Part shown: piece after piece, positions 48,201-55,752 of the stretch | How positions within the stretch are numbered: position 1 is the first letter of the stretch | Layout: every line of letters begins with the position of its first letter | NCBI RefSeq assembly: GCF_900091415.1 | Contig: NZ_FMHU01000002.1 | Location: 1,240,001 to 1,304,000, forward strand | DNA length: 64,000 nt | From: Micromonospora inyonensis | Lineage (GTDB): Bacteria > Actinomycetota > Actinomycetes > Mycobacteriales > Micromonosporaceae | Direction: 5' to 3' | Position numbers and translations under genes: made by a program | The notes under the pieces: model-generated | Databases searched by the model: none | Seen by the model: the letters and a program-made list of their open reading frames with translations, nothing else | What the model was told of the DNA's origin: nothing

Positions 48201-48633
48201 CAGGCGGACCCTGGCGCAGGTCGAACGGGCGGCGCACGGCGGCCTCGACGAGCCGCCGGGCGGCATCGGCGGCGTCGGCGCGGCCCGATACGTCGTGGAA
48301 GGCGTACTCCGCCGGGACGGCCGGATCGACGAACTGGTCGAGACGCCGTCCGTCACCGTCGGCGAAGCGCGTACGCAGAGCGCCGTGCCGCCGCACGAGT
48401 GCCGCGTACGCCGTTCCGAGGACCGACGGGTCGAGCGGGCCGTCGGCCCAGAACACCGCCGGGGTGTGGTACGTCGGGGTGCCGCGGCTCCACTGTTCGA
48501 AGAACCACATCTGCCGCTGCCCGGACGACATCGGCCCGCGGTCGCCTTCGACCCGGGGGATGTCATCGGACCCGCTCATCTTCAGCAGGCGGCTCAGCTC
48601 GGCTTCGTTTCGCTGACGCTCGTCGATCGTCAC
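42274..48633 (-). CDS. NRPS, C-A(Thr)-T-C-A*(degenerate)-T
   Basis: Bimodular NRPS of 2119 residues. Order: C (HHMVGDGVS near 166), A (LYTSGTTGRPKAVEV near 634), T (LGGDSIRTL near 1024), C (EHHAVFDGWS near 1230), a degenerate A-like region (about 1580-2005), T (VGGQSLKAAQL near 2068). The first A gives DFWNVGMVH, the threonine code. The second A-like region has VCVVDGQPMSHRAL where the TSGTTG P-loop should be, HEFHAFGG in place of YGPTE, LRPTGRYARW in place of YRTGD, and Arg in GGDGRIDRAAL at the catalytic Lys. It should be unable to adenylate, yet the following carrier Ser is intact. GTG start; the end is coupled to the aaRS-like ligase gene. Confidence 0.9.
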   Translation of the reverse strand: MTIDERQRNEAELSRLLKMSGSDDIPRVEGDRGPMSSGQRQMWFFEQWSRGTPTYHTPAVFWADGPLDPSVLGTAYAALVRRHGALRTRFADGDGRRLDQFVDPAVPAEYAFHDVSGRADAADAARRLVEAAVRRPFDLRQGPPARLTLIRVDPRRHLLALTVHHMVGDGVSLGVLLRDLDVLYREADGESAVPPPEPGRYLDFAAFEHDRLSGGGLDEELAYWRDRLAGAPEILPVPTSGPRPSTRRFAGRTVTFLVPDEVAARVRDLSGSVGVTPFTGYLTAFQILLTRFTGETDLVVGTPVSLRDRPGLAHVVGPLVNTVPIRTDLSGRPDLAEALRRTHAAAAAAYAHKDLPFERMVTELAPQRSLSHSPIVQVVFGAQERPGVGASIGAARLSGETVERGTAKFDLTWSVFLGEHTSFEVEYDSDLFDATDIDRLIAAYGHLLTSATDPARSIGDLDLLDPQERAAVLRRSAAARPTVATEALTELFARSVDARPDAIAVSDTHRQLSYADLDQRSTALAHALRQHGAGPGSIVGLCVDRSVDLVVALLAVLKSGAAYLPLDVRYPRDRLGYMLDDAGTHAVVADKAGRAALPEGPWPVVDVAHNAPLARPLEVTVSVQDRAYVLYTSGTTGRPKAVEVTHGNVSRLLSSTQHWFGFRDTDVWTMFHSHSFDFSVWEMWGALAYGGRLVVVPYLVARSPGDFHELVRAEGVTVLNQTPSAFRQFEAADADSGARLALRLVVFGGEAVDLGSVGRWFDRRGDESPRLVNMYGITETTVHVTYRPLRRRDVASTGSPLGVPIPDLSVYLLDRFGGLLPDGVPGEFYVGGGGVAKGYLGHPELTAERFVADPFSDVDGARLYRTGDVGRRRADGELEYLGRNDDQVKIRGFRIEIGEIDNVLSRIAGVRAAATTVRRDGGAPRLVAYVVGPGLTVGTLRTEAAKVLPEHMIPAVFVFLDALPTTPNGKVDHQRLPAPQATRPDLAGQYEAPRDGVERIIAEAWAEVLEVDRVGVHDSFFDLGGDSIRTLQAIGTVKKRGLEIMLPDLFRTPTVAELAPLAKPVDATDRRREPFSLVSEQDRAALPKGLEDAYPMSVLQAGMVYHMTLDTENLPYHNVNVFRVGAPFHEAAFRQAVADTVTRHSIMRTAFDLSTYSEPMQLVYPTADLPVEVEDLRGMSAAEQEEYLLGVLDRERRSTFSPGDVPLLRYLVHRRSDREFQWTITEHHAVFDGWSLFSTQAETLRRYLQLLRDPQAPADPPPVAQFRDFIELEREAIESPEHRGYWAGKLDGYRPFQLPRWGNGPRGPKPGADYDTPTGGEVIDGVRRWRFTSTGDASHRSTDTLIPPELCEAVLAAAAQAGVPLKTVLLSAYLKVLSLLTGERDVVAGVSTHGRPEDVDSTEVRGMFLNIPPVMVTVSGGTWLDLIQRTFAAEQEMLPYRRYPYAHMQWDVGTRSRLFDTSFLYNHFHVMSDVLGAGVEIMDGRVENQAEYRVEPNSFSVNAGVLRNPRSNQMLWRVDYYTDRVSDEMGEAMHRYYVAVLRAMATPTDSQEGFSPLGAVEHDRLVYDWNGSREPICGDLCLHDVVALQAGRTPQATAVSDGGPGLSYADLHERVTRLARHLRRLGAGPGSRVAVAVPPGAELMVALLAVSRIGATSLPYAAPPVDGDMLGRIDLAVTTEADAGRFGTGPTVALDRDAAAIAAATGSLSDPAVDPATAVCVVDGQPMSHRALVAYLAWAAEEYGGRTCGGGVPLTAVPASAAGFAHAFLPLVLGEHVRVLPADVDLRQQAPFGVLPLAPAQLAELSATGDRHAAAKLAGTIVIHGDPFPERVLDAWRELAPDSVVVHEFHAFGGVCAGEGGDGGWSVRVPVGRPLPGMTAYVLGADGRITPPGVTGVLHFGGVEVAGEPSVSGPIDGERLRPTGRYARWLPDGRLDVLDPETIAGRPVDVTAVASVLAGLDGVGDAVVAVEDSALVAYVVGEPPYPADEVDAVLPAGLEISAYRRLDRIPLGGDGRIDRAALASHACEALADRGEGAAASPLETEIAALWSDLLHTPIDDMTVDFFEVGGQSLKAAQLRDRIGARYAVEVPLITFFRARTVRDQAVVVIEAVSVQRGVR

Positions 48634-48693
48634 GACGTGTCCCTTCTGCGTCGGTGGGGTGGAAGCGGTCGGCTCCGCCGCGCCGGCGGCCGG

Positions 48694-49518
48694 TCAGCGT
48701 GCGGTGAAGCCGCCGTCGACGGGGATGGCCGCGCCCGTCACGTCCGTCGACTCGTCGCTGCCGAGCCAGACGCACGCCCGTGCGACGTCCTCGGCGCGCA
48801 CGAGCCGGTTGGTCGGCTGGTCGGCGACGAAGGTGCGCTCGTGTTCGGTCACGGGTAGGCCCAACGCGCGGGCGATCTCGGCGAGCATCCGGCCGTCGAG
48901 GGCCGGGTCGTCGCGGACGGAGCCGGGGCAGACCGCGTTGACCCGGACGCCGTGCGGCGCCAGGTCCAGCGCGGCCGCTTTGGTCAGCCCCACGAGCGCG
49001 TGCTTGGCGGTCACGTACGCGGCGAACGAGCGGTAGCCGACGAGACCGGCGGTCGAGGCGATGTTGACCACGCTGCCCCGGCCGGTCCGCAGCATCGACG
49101 GCACGGTCAGCCGCAGCATGCGCCACGCGCCGTCGAGGTCGACGTCGAGGATCAGTCGCCACTGCTCCTCGCTCACCTCGTGGACCGGCACGCCGGCCGG
49201 TGCGGCCAGTCCCGCGTTGTTGACGAGCACATCGACGCGTCCGAACCGGTCGAGCGTCTCGTCGATCGCGGCGCTCGCGGCGGCGCCGTCGCGGACGTCC
49301 ACGGCGTGGCTCGTCACGGTGACGGCGTGCTCGGCGCACCGCTTGGCGGTCATGGCCAGCTGGTCGGGCGTGCCCAGTGGGTACGGGCAGCCGTCGATGT
49401 CGGCCGCGACGTCGAGCAGGACGACGTCGGCGCCTTCGCTCGCACAGGCGAGTGCGGTGGCGCGACCGATGCCCCGGGCGGCCCCGGTGACGACGACGAC
49501 CTTCTCACGCAGACGCAT
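48694..49518 (-). CDS. short-chain dehydrogenase/reductase
   Basis: NAD(P)-dependent SDR of 274 residues. TGAARGIGRA is the cofactor motif, NNAGLAAP follows, catalytic Ser is in VVNIASTAG, and the YxxxK pair is YVTAK. An insert after the second strand (DIDGCPYPLGTPDQLAMTAK) resembles the one in mycofactocin-dependent SDRs, which keep their NAD bound; this is a suggestion only. The long loop near the C-terminus also fits that group. It would oxidise an alcohol or reduce a ketone on a building block. It overlaps the upstream A-T gene by 14 bases. Confidence 0.85.
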   Translation of the reverse strand: MRLREKVVVVTGAARGIGRATALACASEGADVVLLDVAADIDGCPYPLGTPDQLAMTAKRCAEHAVTVTSHAVDVRDGAAASAAIDETLDRFGRVDVLVNNAGLAAPAGVPVHEVSEEQWRLILDVDLDGAWRMLRLTVPSMLRTGRGSVVNIASTAGLVGYRSFAAYVTAKHALVGLTKAAALDLAPHGVRVNAVCPGSVRDDPALDGRMLAEIARALGLPVTEHERTFVADQPTNRLVRAEDVARACVWLGSDESTDVTGAAIPVDGGFTAR

Positions 49519-51979
49519 CCTGAACTCCCGTCGCCAAGGTCGCGGCGAGCGCTCGCGCGACGGGGTGGCGGTACACGTCCTTCACTGTGACCTCGCCGAA
49601 CCCGGCCCCACGGGCCTCGAGGGCGGTCTTCAACGCGAGCAGCGAGGTGCCGCCGATCAGGAAGAGGTTGTCGTCGGGCCCGACCGGGCGGCGCAACAGC
49701 CGCTCCCACAGCGCCAGCACCCAGGCCAGCGGACCGTCTGCCGGGGTGCCCGCGTCGCCGCCCGGCGGCGCGGTCGCGGACGTGGCCACCGTGGGTCCGG
49801 GCAGGCGCGCGACGTCGAGCTTGCCGTTGACCGTCGTCGGCAGCTGGTCGATCGGGGTGATCGTGCGCGGCAGGTAGTGCACCGGCAGCCGATTGGCCAG
49901 GGCCTGGCCCAGCCGGGCGGGGTCGGCCGGCCCGACCACGTAGGCGGCCAGGAAGGCGTCGTCGTCGTGGCGCCGGACCACCACCGCCGCCGCGGCCACC
50001 CCTAGCTGGTCCAGCAGCGCGGCCCGGACCTCGCCGAGTTCGATGCGGTGCCCCCGGACCTTCACCTGGCCGTCGAGACGGCCCAGGTGCTCCAGTTCGC
50101 CGTCGGGGCGCAGGCGACCCCGGTCGCCGCTGCGATACCGCCGGCGTCCGCCGGCCGTGGCCGTGAACCGCTGCGCGGTCAGGCCAGGACGGCCGAGATA
50201 GCCGTGCGTGACGCCCGCGCCCTCGACGTAGATCTCGCCGGGCACGCCGACCGGCAGCACCCGCCCGGCGGCATCACGTACGCACAGCGACCAGCCGGGC
50301 AGCGCCTGGCCGACCGAGCGGCCGGCCAGGGCCACGTCGACCGGGAGGATCGTCCTGCGGGTGCAGTGGACGGTCGTCTCGGTGATGCCGTACATGTTCT
50401 CGACGCGTTGGCGCGGATAGCGGTCCAGCCACGACCGCAGGACCGACACGTCCAGCGGCTCGCCGCCGAAGACCAGCAACCGAACCGAATCGCATTCCCC
50501 GCCATCCACCGCCGACAGCTGCGCGAACGCCGACGGCGTCTGGTTGAGCACGGTCACCCCCTCGTCGATCAGGAGACGGTGGAAGGCGTAGGGGTCTCGC
50601 GCAGTCTCGCGCGGCACGACGACCAGCCGGCCGCCCGTGGCCAGGCAGCCCCAGATCTCCCATACCGAGAAGTCGAACGCGTAGGAGTGGAACACCGTCC
50701 ACACGTCGGCTTCGGAGAAGCCGAAGTCAGCGGTCGCCGCGAGCAGGTTGAGCACCGTGCGGTGCGCGACGAGGACGCCCTTGGGCCGCCCGGTCGAGCC
50801 CGAGGTGTAGATGACGTAGGCGGCGTCGGGCGCACCGATGCTCGGCAGCTCCGCAGGCTCGGCCGGCCCGCGCACCGGTAGCACAGGCGCCGTGGTGTCG
50901 ACCGTCCCGTCGGGCCCGATGACAGCAGCCACACCGGCGTCCTCGGCCATGAAGGCCAGCCGCATCCTCGGGTACGCCGGGTCGAGCGGAACGTAGGCGG
51001 CCCCGGCCATGAGCACGCCCAGCAGCACGGGAATCAGCGACTCGTCCGGCTCGACGGTGACCCCCACGCGGTCGCCGCGGCGCACGCCCACTGCCGCGAG
51101 CCGGGTGGCGACGGCGTACGCCTCGTCCGACAGCCGCTGGTAGGAGATCGTCCGCGACCCGCACCGGACGGCTACGGCGTCCGGCCGCTCCCGCGAGCGG
51201 GCCAGCACCGCCGAGACGATGCTCTCGTCGTCGCCGACGGCCAGCCGGGTCGGGGCGGGTGGTTCGGCGGCGATCTCGACGCCGCCGACCGGGCGGGCCT
51301 CGTCGGCGGTGAGGACGGCCGTCACGGCGTCGAGGAAGGCCCGGGCCGCGCGCGGATGGACTCCCGCCTGGGTGTGCAGGGTGAGCTGCCGGTCGCGCAG
51401 GCTCAGCTCGATCGGCGCGATCGGTCGGCTGCGCCACTCGTCCAGTACCTCGGGGTCGGCACACACGACGGCCACCTCCGCCGGGGCGGCGACGGTCGTG
51501 GCCGGGCGGATCGACGTGCGGATCCGCACGCGCGGCGCGTCGTCGGCCGCGTCGACCTCCACGGCCCCGTTCTCGGTGCCCAGCGCGACCAGCGACGTGC
51601 CGGTGTAACGGGCCAGGACCACGGCCGCCGCCGCGATCACGTCGGCCTGGTCGAGAGCCGCTTCGGCCCGCCACACCAGTTCCGAGGGCTCGGCCGGGTC
51701 GGGTAGCCCGGCGAAGGTCGCCCACGGTGGGACCGGTGCCACCGCCTCGCCCGCCCGTACCGTCGACACGAGCAGGTGCTCGGTGCCGTCGACGTAGCGC
51801 AGGAGGACCTGACGGTCACCGGCCCGCGAGGGGTCGATCGGGCGCCGCAGGATGCGGCGGCGGACGGCGGCGGCGCGCGGGTCGTCGGCGGCCACCACGG
51901 TCGTCTCGGTGAACAGCGGCCGGTGCGGGTCGGGAGCGCGTCCGGCGTACGCGGCAGCGTGCAGAACGGAGTCGGCCAT
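49505..51979 (-). CDS. NRPS, (C remnant)-A(Thr)-T
   Basis: An 824-residue A-T protein. The core A domain ([15 protein letters not shown] near 393, YRSGD, catalytic Lys in TTVNGKLDVARL) carries specificity residues DFWNVGMVH, the threonine code, and is followed by a carrier domain (IGGTSLLALKT near 776). The first 250 or so residues look like a shortened condensation domain: strands such as AAVVLARYTGTSLVALGTEN resemble the late C-domain core, but HHxxxDG is absent, so it should be catalytically dead or structural. YGITE replaces YGPTE, as in the partner Thr domain. It probably supplies Thr-S-T to a condensation domain on another protein. Confidence 0.87.
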   Translation of the reverse strand: MADSVLHAAAYAGRAPDPHRPLFTETTVVAADDPRAAAVRRRILRRPIDPSRAGDRQVLLRYVDGTEHLLVSTVRAGEAVAPVPPWATFAGLPDPAEPSELVWRAEAALDQADVIAAAAVVLARYTGTSLVALGTENGAVEVDAADDAPRVRIRTSIRPATTVAAPAEVAVVCADPEVLDEWRSRPIAPIELSLRDRQLTLHTQAGVHPRAARAFLDAVTAVLTADEARPVGGVEIAAEPPAPTRLAVGDDESIVSAVLARSRERPDAVAVRCGSRTISYQRLSDEAYAVATRLAAVGVRRGDRVGVTVEPDESLIPVLLGVLMAGAAYVPLDPAYPRMRLAFMAEDAGVAAVIGPDGTVDTTAPVLPVRGPAEPAELPSIGAPDAAYVIYTSGSTGRPKGVLVAHRTVLNLLAATADFGFSEADVWTVFHSYAFDFSVWEIWGCLATGGRLVVVPRETARDPYAFHRLLIDEGVTVLNQTPSAFAQLSAVDGGECDSVRLLVFGGEPLDVSVLRSWLDRYPRQRVENMYGITETTVHCTRRTILPVDVALAGRSVGQALPGWSLCVRDAAGRVLPVGVPGEIYVEGAGVTHGYLGRPGLTAQRFTATAGGRRRYRSGDRGRLRPDGELEHLGRLDGQVKVRGHRIELGEVRAALLDQLGVAAAAVVVRRHDDDAFLAAYVVGPADPARLGQALANRLPVHYLPRTITPIDQLPTTVNGKLDVARLPGPTVATSATAPPGGDAGTPADGPLAWVLALWERLLRRPVGPDDNLFLIGGTSLLALKTALEARGAGFGEVTVKDVYRHPVARALAATLATGVQDASA

Positions 51980-51980
51980 G

Positions 51981-52670
51981 TCAGGACTCCAGGGTGCGCT
52001 CGATGACCGTCAGCAACGGTTGCGGGTCGTCCACGAAGTACATGTGCCCGCCGGGCAACTGGACGACGGTGCTGACGGCGCTGGTCACCTTGGCCCACCG
52101 CGCGCAGTCGTCGGCGCTCACCAGATGGTCGGACGTGCCCCGCAGGGCGGTGACCGGTACCGGCAGGGGCCGCTCGGCGTCGGTGCGGTAGGTCTCGTGC
52201 ATCCGCACGTCGGCGCGTAGCACCGGCAGGACGATCTCGCGCAGGTCGGGAATCGCCAACGCCGGATGGGTGTAGCCGGCCAGGCTCTCCACCCGCCCCA
52301 CGAACTCGGTGTCGCTGAGCTGGGCGGGGTCGCGGCCCAGTGGCGTGGTCGGATCGACCGATCCGCTGGCGAACAGGTGCACCGGCGTGCGCCCGTCGGC
52401 CACCAGGTGGCGGGCCACCTCGTAGGCGAGGACCGCGCCGAAGCTGTGGCCGAACAGTGCGACGTTATCGTCCCCGGTGGACCGTTCGACGACCTGGCGT
52501 ACGCACCGCGCGATGGTGTCCGCCATGCTCAGCGGCCATGGCTCGTCGAACAGCTCCTCACGACCCGGTAGCTGCACGCCGTGCACCCGCACGCCTGTGG
52601 TCTCGGGCCAGGACCGGTAGAGGGAGGCACCGCCACCGGCATAGGGCAGTGCGAACAGGAGGGTGCCCAT
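51981..52670 (-). CDS. type II thioesterase
   Basis: Editing thioesterase of 229 residues. FALPYAGGGASLYRSW is the oxyanion region, LPGREELFDEPW follows, the nucleophile elbow is LFGHSFGAVLAYEVA, and the catalytic His is in LPGGHMYFVDD. It lies between the carbamoyltransferase (1-base overlap, TGATG) and the A-T NRPS (1-base gap). The cluster has a second TEII at 56852, so one of the two may be dedicated to release rather than editing. Confidence 0.9.
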   Translation of the reverse strand: MGTLLFALPYAGGGASLYRSWPETTGVRVHGVQLPGREELFDEPWPLSMADTIARCVRQVVERSTGDDNVALFGHSFGAVLAYEVARHLVADGRTPVHLFASGSVDPTTPLGRDPAQLSDTEFVGRVESLAGYTHPALAIPDLREIVLPVLRADVRMHETYRTDAERPLPVPVTALRGTSDHLVSADDCARWAKVTSAVSTVVQLPGGHMYFVDDPQPLLTVIERTLES

Positions 52671-54427
52671 CAGGACGGCCTCCCCTCATGGCGTACGACC
52701 GCGTTCTCCAGGACGAGCCGGTCCAGCCGCGACCGGACGAAGGTGTCCAGGGCGGTGCGCGGATCGCGGATGATGGGCTGCCCTCGCAGGTTGAGCGAGG
52801 TGTTGAGCAACACCGGCAGGCCGGTGAGTTCGCCGAAACGGCCGAGCAGCCGCCACAGGCGGGGGTTGTCCGCGCGGCGCAGCACCTGCACCCGCGCCGT
52901 GCCGTCGACGTGGGTGACGGCCGCCAGCGGCTCCCGGTAGGCGGACCGCGTGTGGGTGACGAACAGCATGTGCCGGTAGCGCTCGACACCGTCGCCCACC
53001 TCGAAGTAGGTGTCGGCGTCCTCCTCCCGTACCACCGGCGCGAACGGCCGGAAATCCTCGCGCTGCTTGACGACGGCGTTGAGCCGGTCGCGGACGCCGG
53101 CGTCGCGCGGGTCGGCCAGGATGCTCCGGTGGCCCAGCGCGCGCGGCCCGAACTCCATGCGACCGGTGAACCAGCCGACGAAGTTCTGCTCGGTGAGCAG
53201 GTGTGCGATGTCGTCGAGCAGCTTGTCCTCGTCGTCGTAGGTCTCCACGGCGATGCCGGTGGTCTGGGCGATGGCGGCCCCGCACTCGGCGCCCCCGTAG
53301 GACGGGCCCCAGTAGGGCATGCTCATCCGGGGGAACGGTCGGGCCGGGTGGACGGCCAGCGCGGCACCGAGGGCGGAGCCGTCGTCGCCGGCTGCGGGCT
53401 GGACGAAGATGTCGTCGAACAGGCCGCTGCGGCTGGCGACACCGTTGACGGTGCAGTTGAGCGCGACGCCCCCGGCGTAACAGAGCCGGCGTTCACCGGT
53501 CGTCGTGGCGAAGTGGCGCAGGGTGTGCAGCAGCGCGTGTTCCACGACGGCCTGCGCGGTGGCGGCGATGTCCATGTGGGTGCCGGTCAGCGGTTCGCCC
53601 GGTTCGCGGGCCGGCCCGAACAGCTCCACCAGCTTGCGGCGGGTGCCGGCGAGCGTCTCGAACTCCTGCCAGCCCCGGTTCTCGCCGAGGACGGGCACCG
53701 AGTAGGTGCCGTCGTCGCGGAGCCGGACGAGCTGGTCGAAGACCGAGCGGAACCGCCCGGCGTCGCCGTAGGGCGCCAACCCCATGACCTTGTACTCGTC
53801 CATGTTGAACTCGAAACCCAGGTGCAGGGTCACGGCGCCGTAGAGGGTGCCGAGCGAGTGCGGTGCCGGAACCACCGCGAGTGGGCGCAGGTCGGGGCCT
53901 TCGCCGGTCAGCACGGTCATGCTCTCGGCCTCGCCCATGCCGTCGGCGACCAGCACCAGCGCCCGGTCGAACCCACTGAGGTGGTACGCGCTCGCGGCGT
54001 GCGCCAGGTGGTGGCGTACCGGAACGAACAGCCGGTCCCAGTCGGCGTCCGGAAAGTGCCGACGCAGCCGGTCCTTCATCGCTTCGGGGGCGTACGCCTG
54101 GTCGTGCCGCCGCCGGAAGTACGGGTTCGCGGCGTGCACCGGCGATGACGCGTAGTGGAAGCCGTGCGCCACCGAGTCCAGGTCGTCGAAGGTCAGCCCG
54201 GCCTCGCGCAGGCAGTACCTGATGGCGTTGACCGGCAGCTCGCCGGTCGCCTTCACACCGGTGAACCGTTCCTCGGCGGCGGCGGCGACCACGCCGGCGT
54301 CGGTGACGATCGCGGCGGCCGAGTCCAGCCCCTGCACGATCCGGTAGTCGCGTTCGGCGAGGCCGGGAAGCTCCCGCCGCTTGAACGGCTGGCTGTTCGG
54401 CAGCCCGCTGACGCCCAGTACGCGCAT
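52670..54427 (-). CDS. O-carbamoyltransferase (NodU/CmcH/TobZ family)
   Basis: Transfers a carbamoyl group from carbamoyl phosphate, through a carbamoyl-adenylate, to a hydroxyl of the product (585 residues, normal length). It has the N-terminal LGVSGLPNSQPFKR and EERFTGVKATGELP, the metal-binding HHLAHAASAYHLSG, DGMGEAESM, GGVALNCTVNG, and the C-terminal signature GRMEFGPRALGHRSILADPR. First gene of the minus-strand unit, 297 bases from the divergent epimerase. A hydroxylated residue, such as Thr or the product of the dioxygenase in this cluster, is the likely acceptor. Confidence 0.92.
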   Translation of the reverse strand: MRVLGVSGLPNSQPFKRRELPGLAERDYRIVQGLDSAAAIVTDAGVVAAAAEERFTGVKATGELPVNAIRYCLREAGLTFDDLDSVAHGFHYASSPVHAANPYFRRRHDQAYAPEAMKDRLRRHFPDADWDRLFVPVRHHLAHAASAYHLSGFDRALVLVADGMGEAESMTVLTGEGPDLRPLAVVPAPHSLGTLYGAVTLHLGFEFNMDEYKVMGLAPYGDAGRFRSVFDQLVRLRDDGTYSVPVLGENRGWQEFETLAGTRRKLVELFGPAREPGEPLTGTHMDIAATAQAVVEHALLHTLRHFATTTGERRLCYAGGVALNCTVNGVASRSGLFDDIFVQPAAGDDGSALGAALAVHPARPFPRMSMPYWGPSYGGAECGAAIAQTTGIAVETYDDEDKLLDDIAHLLTEQNFVGWFTGRMEFGPRALGHRSILADPRDAGVRDRLNAVVKQREDFRPFAPVVREEDADTYFEVGDGVERYRHMLFVTHTRSAYREPLAAVTHVDGTARVQVLRRADNPRLWRLLGRFGELTGLPVLLNTSLNLRGQPIIRDPRTALDTFVRSRLDRLVLENAVVRHEGRPS

Positions 54428-54724
54428 GGTCGCCTCCTCGTCGTCGGTGCTCGACCTCTCGACCGTATGGGCCGTGCCCTGCGGCCGTCCCCAGACGACG
54501 GCATGGCGGCACGCCCGCCGCGGGGCCCGGTTCCTCCCGGCCCGGGGCGGACCGGACCCCCCGCCTCAAGGCGGGGATCGGACCGGCCGTGCGGGCGGGG
54601 ACGACGTGCCGGCCGCGTTCCTAGGCTCGGAACTGTCAGCTCCCCTGCGTCTGCTCACTCCCGCCGCCTGTTGGCCGGGCCGGGCGACGCCGTCCGGCGG
54701 GAAGTGTGAACGGAGGAGCCCTAC
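54428..54724. other. divergent promoter region of second cluster
   Basis: This 297-bp gap separates the starts of the carbamoyltransferase and epimerase genes and so must hold both promoters. It contains a hairpin at 54559-54576 (CCCCGCC, TCAA loop, GGCGGGG) and an SD (GGAGGA) before 54725. No iron box and no clear -35/-10 pair was recognised. Confidence 0.55.
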
Positions 54725-55735
54725 ATGGAGCGTCAAGCCGTCCTGGTTACCGGGGGTGCTGGCTATCTTGGCTCGGTGCTGGCCGGCAAGCTGTGCGCGG
54801 CCGGCCACCGGGTCACCGTCGTCGACAACCATGCCACCTCACCACGGCGCGCTCCCAGCCCCGGGATACGCCACGTGGAGGCGGACATCCGCGACGTCGG
54901 CGACTGGTCGGCCGCACTGCGCGGCATCGACGCCGTGGTGCACCTGGCGGCGATCGTCGGCGATCCAGCCTGCGAGGTCGACCACGACCTGACCTGGGAG
55001 ACCAACTATCTGGCCACCGTCGGACTCGTCGGAGCGTGCCGGGCGGCGGGGGTGGGCCGGTTCGTGCTCGCCTCGAGCTGTAGCAACTACGGCGAGTCCG
55101 CGAACGAGCGGGCCCGCACGCTGTCGCCGATGCAGCCGAAGTCGCTCTACGCCCAATCCAAGATCTACGCCGAGCACCACGTGCTGTCCAGCCGCTGTCC
55201 GTCGTTCCGCACGGTGATCCTGCGGCTCGCCACGCTCTACGGACTGTCCCCGCGGATGCGCTTCGACCTGGCCGTCAACACGATGACGGCGATGGCTGTC
55301 CAGCAGCGCCGGGTCGTGGTCCACGGCGGCGAGCAGTGGCGGCCGTTCCTGCACGTCGAAGACGCGGCCGAGGCGTTCGCGCTGGCGGTCGGGGTACCGG
55401 CCGGCGGATCGTCGGGCGGCATCTACAACTGCGGCTCCAACGGTGAGAACTACCGACTGCGCGACATCGGCGAGATGGTGGCCGCCGTCGTGCCGGGTGC
55501 CCGGCTGGAGGTCACGCCCTCGGCCACGGACCCCCGCGACTACCAGGTGGACTTCACCTCGTCCCGGTCCGGGCTGGGCCTGCGGCCCGGTCGATCGGTT
55601 CGGGACGGCGTCGCGGAGATGGCCGCCGCGCTGCGGCACGGCCGCTTCCAGGACTTCACCGATCCGGCCTACAGCAATCTCGCCCTCGTGCGCGCGGCTG
55701 CGGGTGGTCGGCAGCCGGCGATGGCCGCCGCCTGA
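54725..55735 (+). CDS. NAD-dependent epimerase/dehydratase (extended SDR)
   Basis: A 336-residue Rossmann enzyme of the sugar epimerase/dehydratase superfamily. It has the cofactor motif VTGGAGYLGSVLAGKL, the acidic strand VVDNHA, DAVVHLAAIVGDP, catalytic YAQSK with upstream Ser in LASSCSNYG, and FLHVEDAAEAFALAV. It could act on a nucleotide sugar. The absence of other sugar genes leaves an amino acid or cyclic building block open. It is the first gene of the last plus-strand unit. Confidence 0.88.
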   Translation: MERQAVLVTGGAGYLGSVLAGKLCAAGHRVTVVDNHATSPRRAPSPGIRHVEADIRDVGDWSAALRGIDAVVHLAAIVGDPACEVDHDLTWETNYLATVGLVGACRAAGVGRFVLASSCSNYGESANERARTLSPMQPKSLYAQSKIYAEHHVLSSRCPSFRTVILRLATLYGLSPRMRFDLAVNTMTAMAVQQRRVVVHGGEQWRPFLHVEDAAEAFALAVGVPAGGSSGGIYNCGSNGENYRLRDIGEMVAAVVPGARLEVTPSATDPRDYQVDFTSSRSGLGLRPGRSVRDGVAEMAAALRHGRFQDFTDPAYSNLALVRAAAGGRQPAMAAA

Positions 55736-55752
55736 CCGAAAGGTGCACGCGC

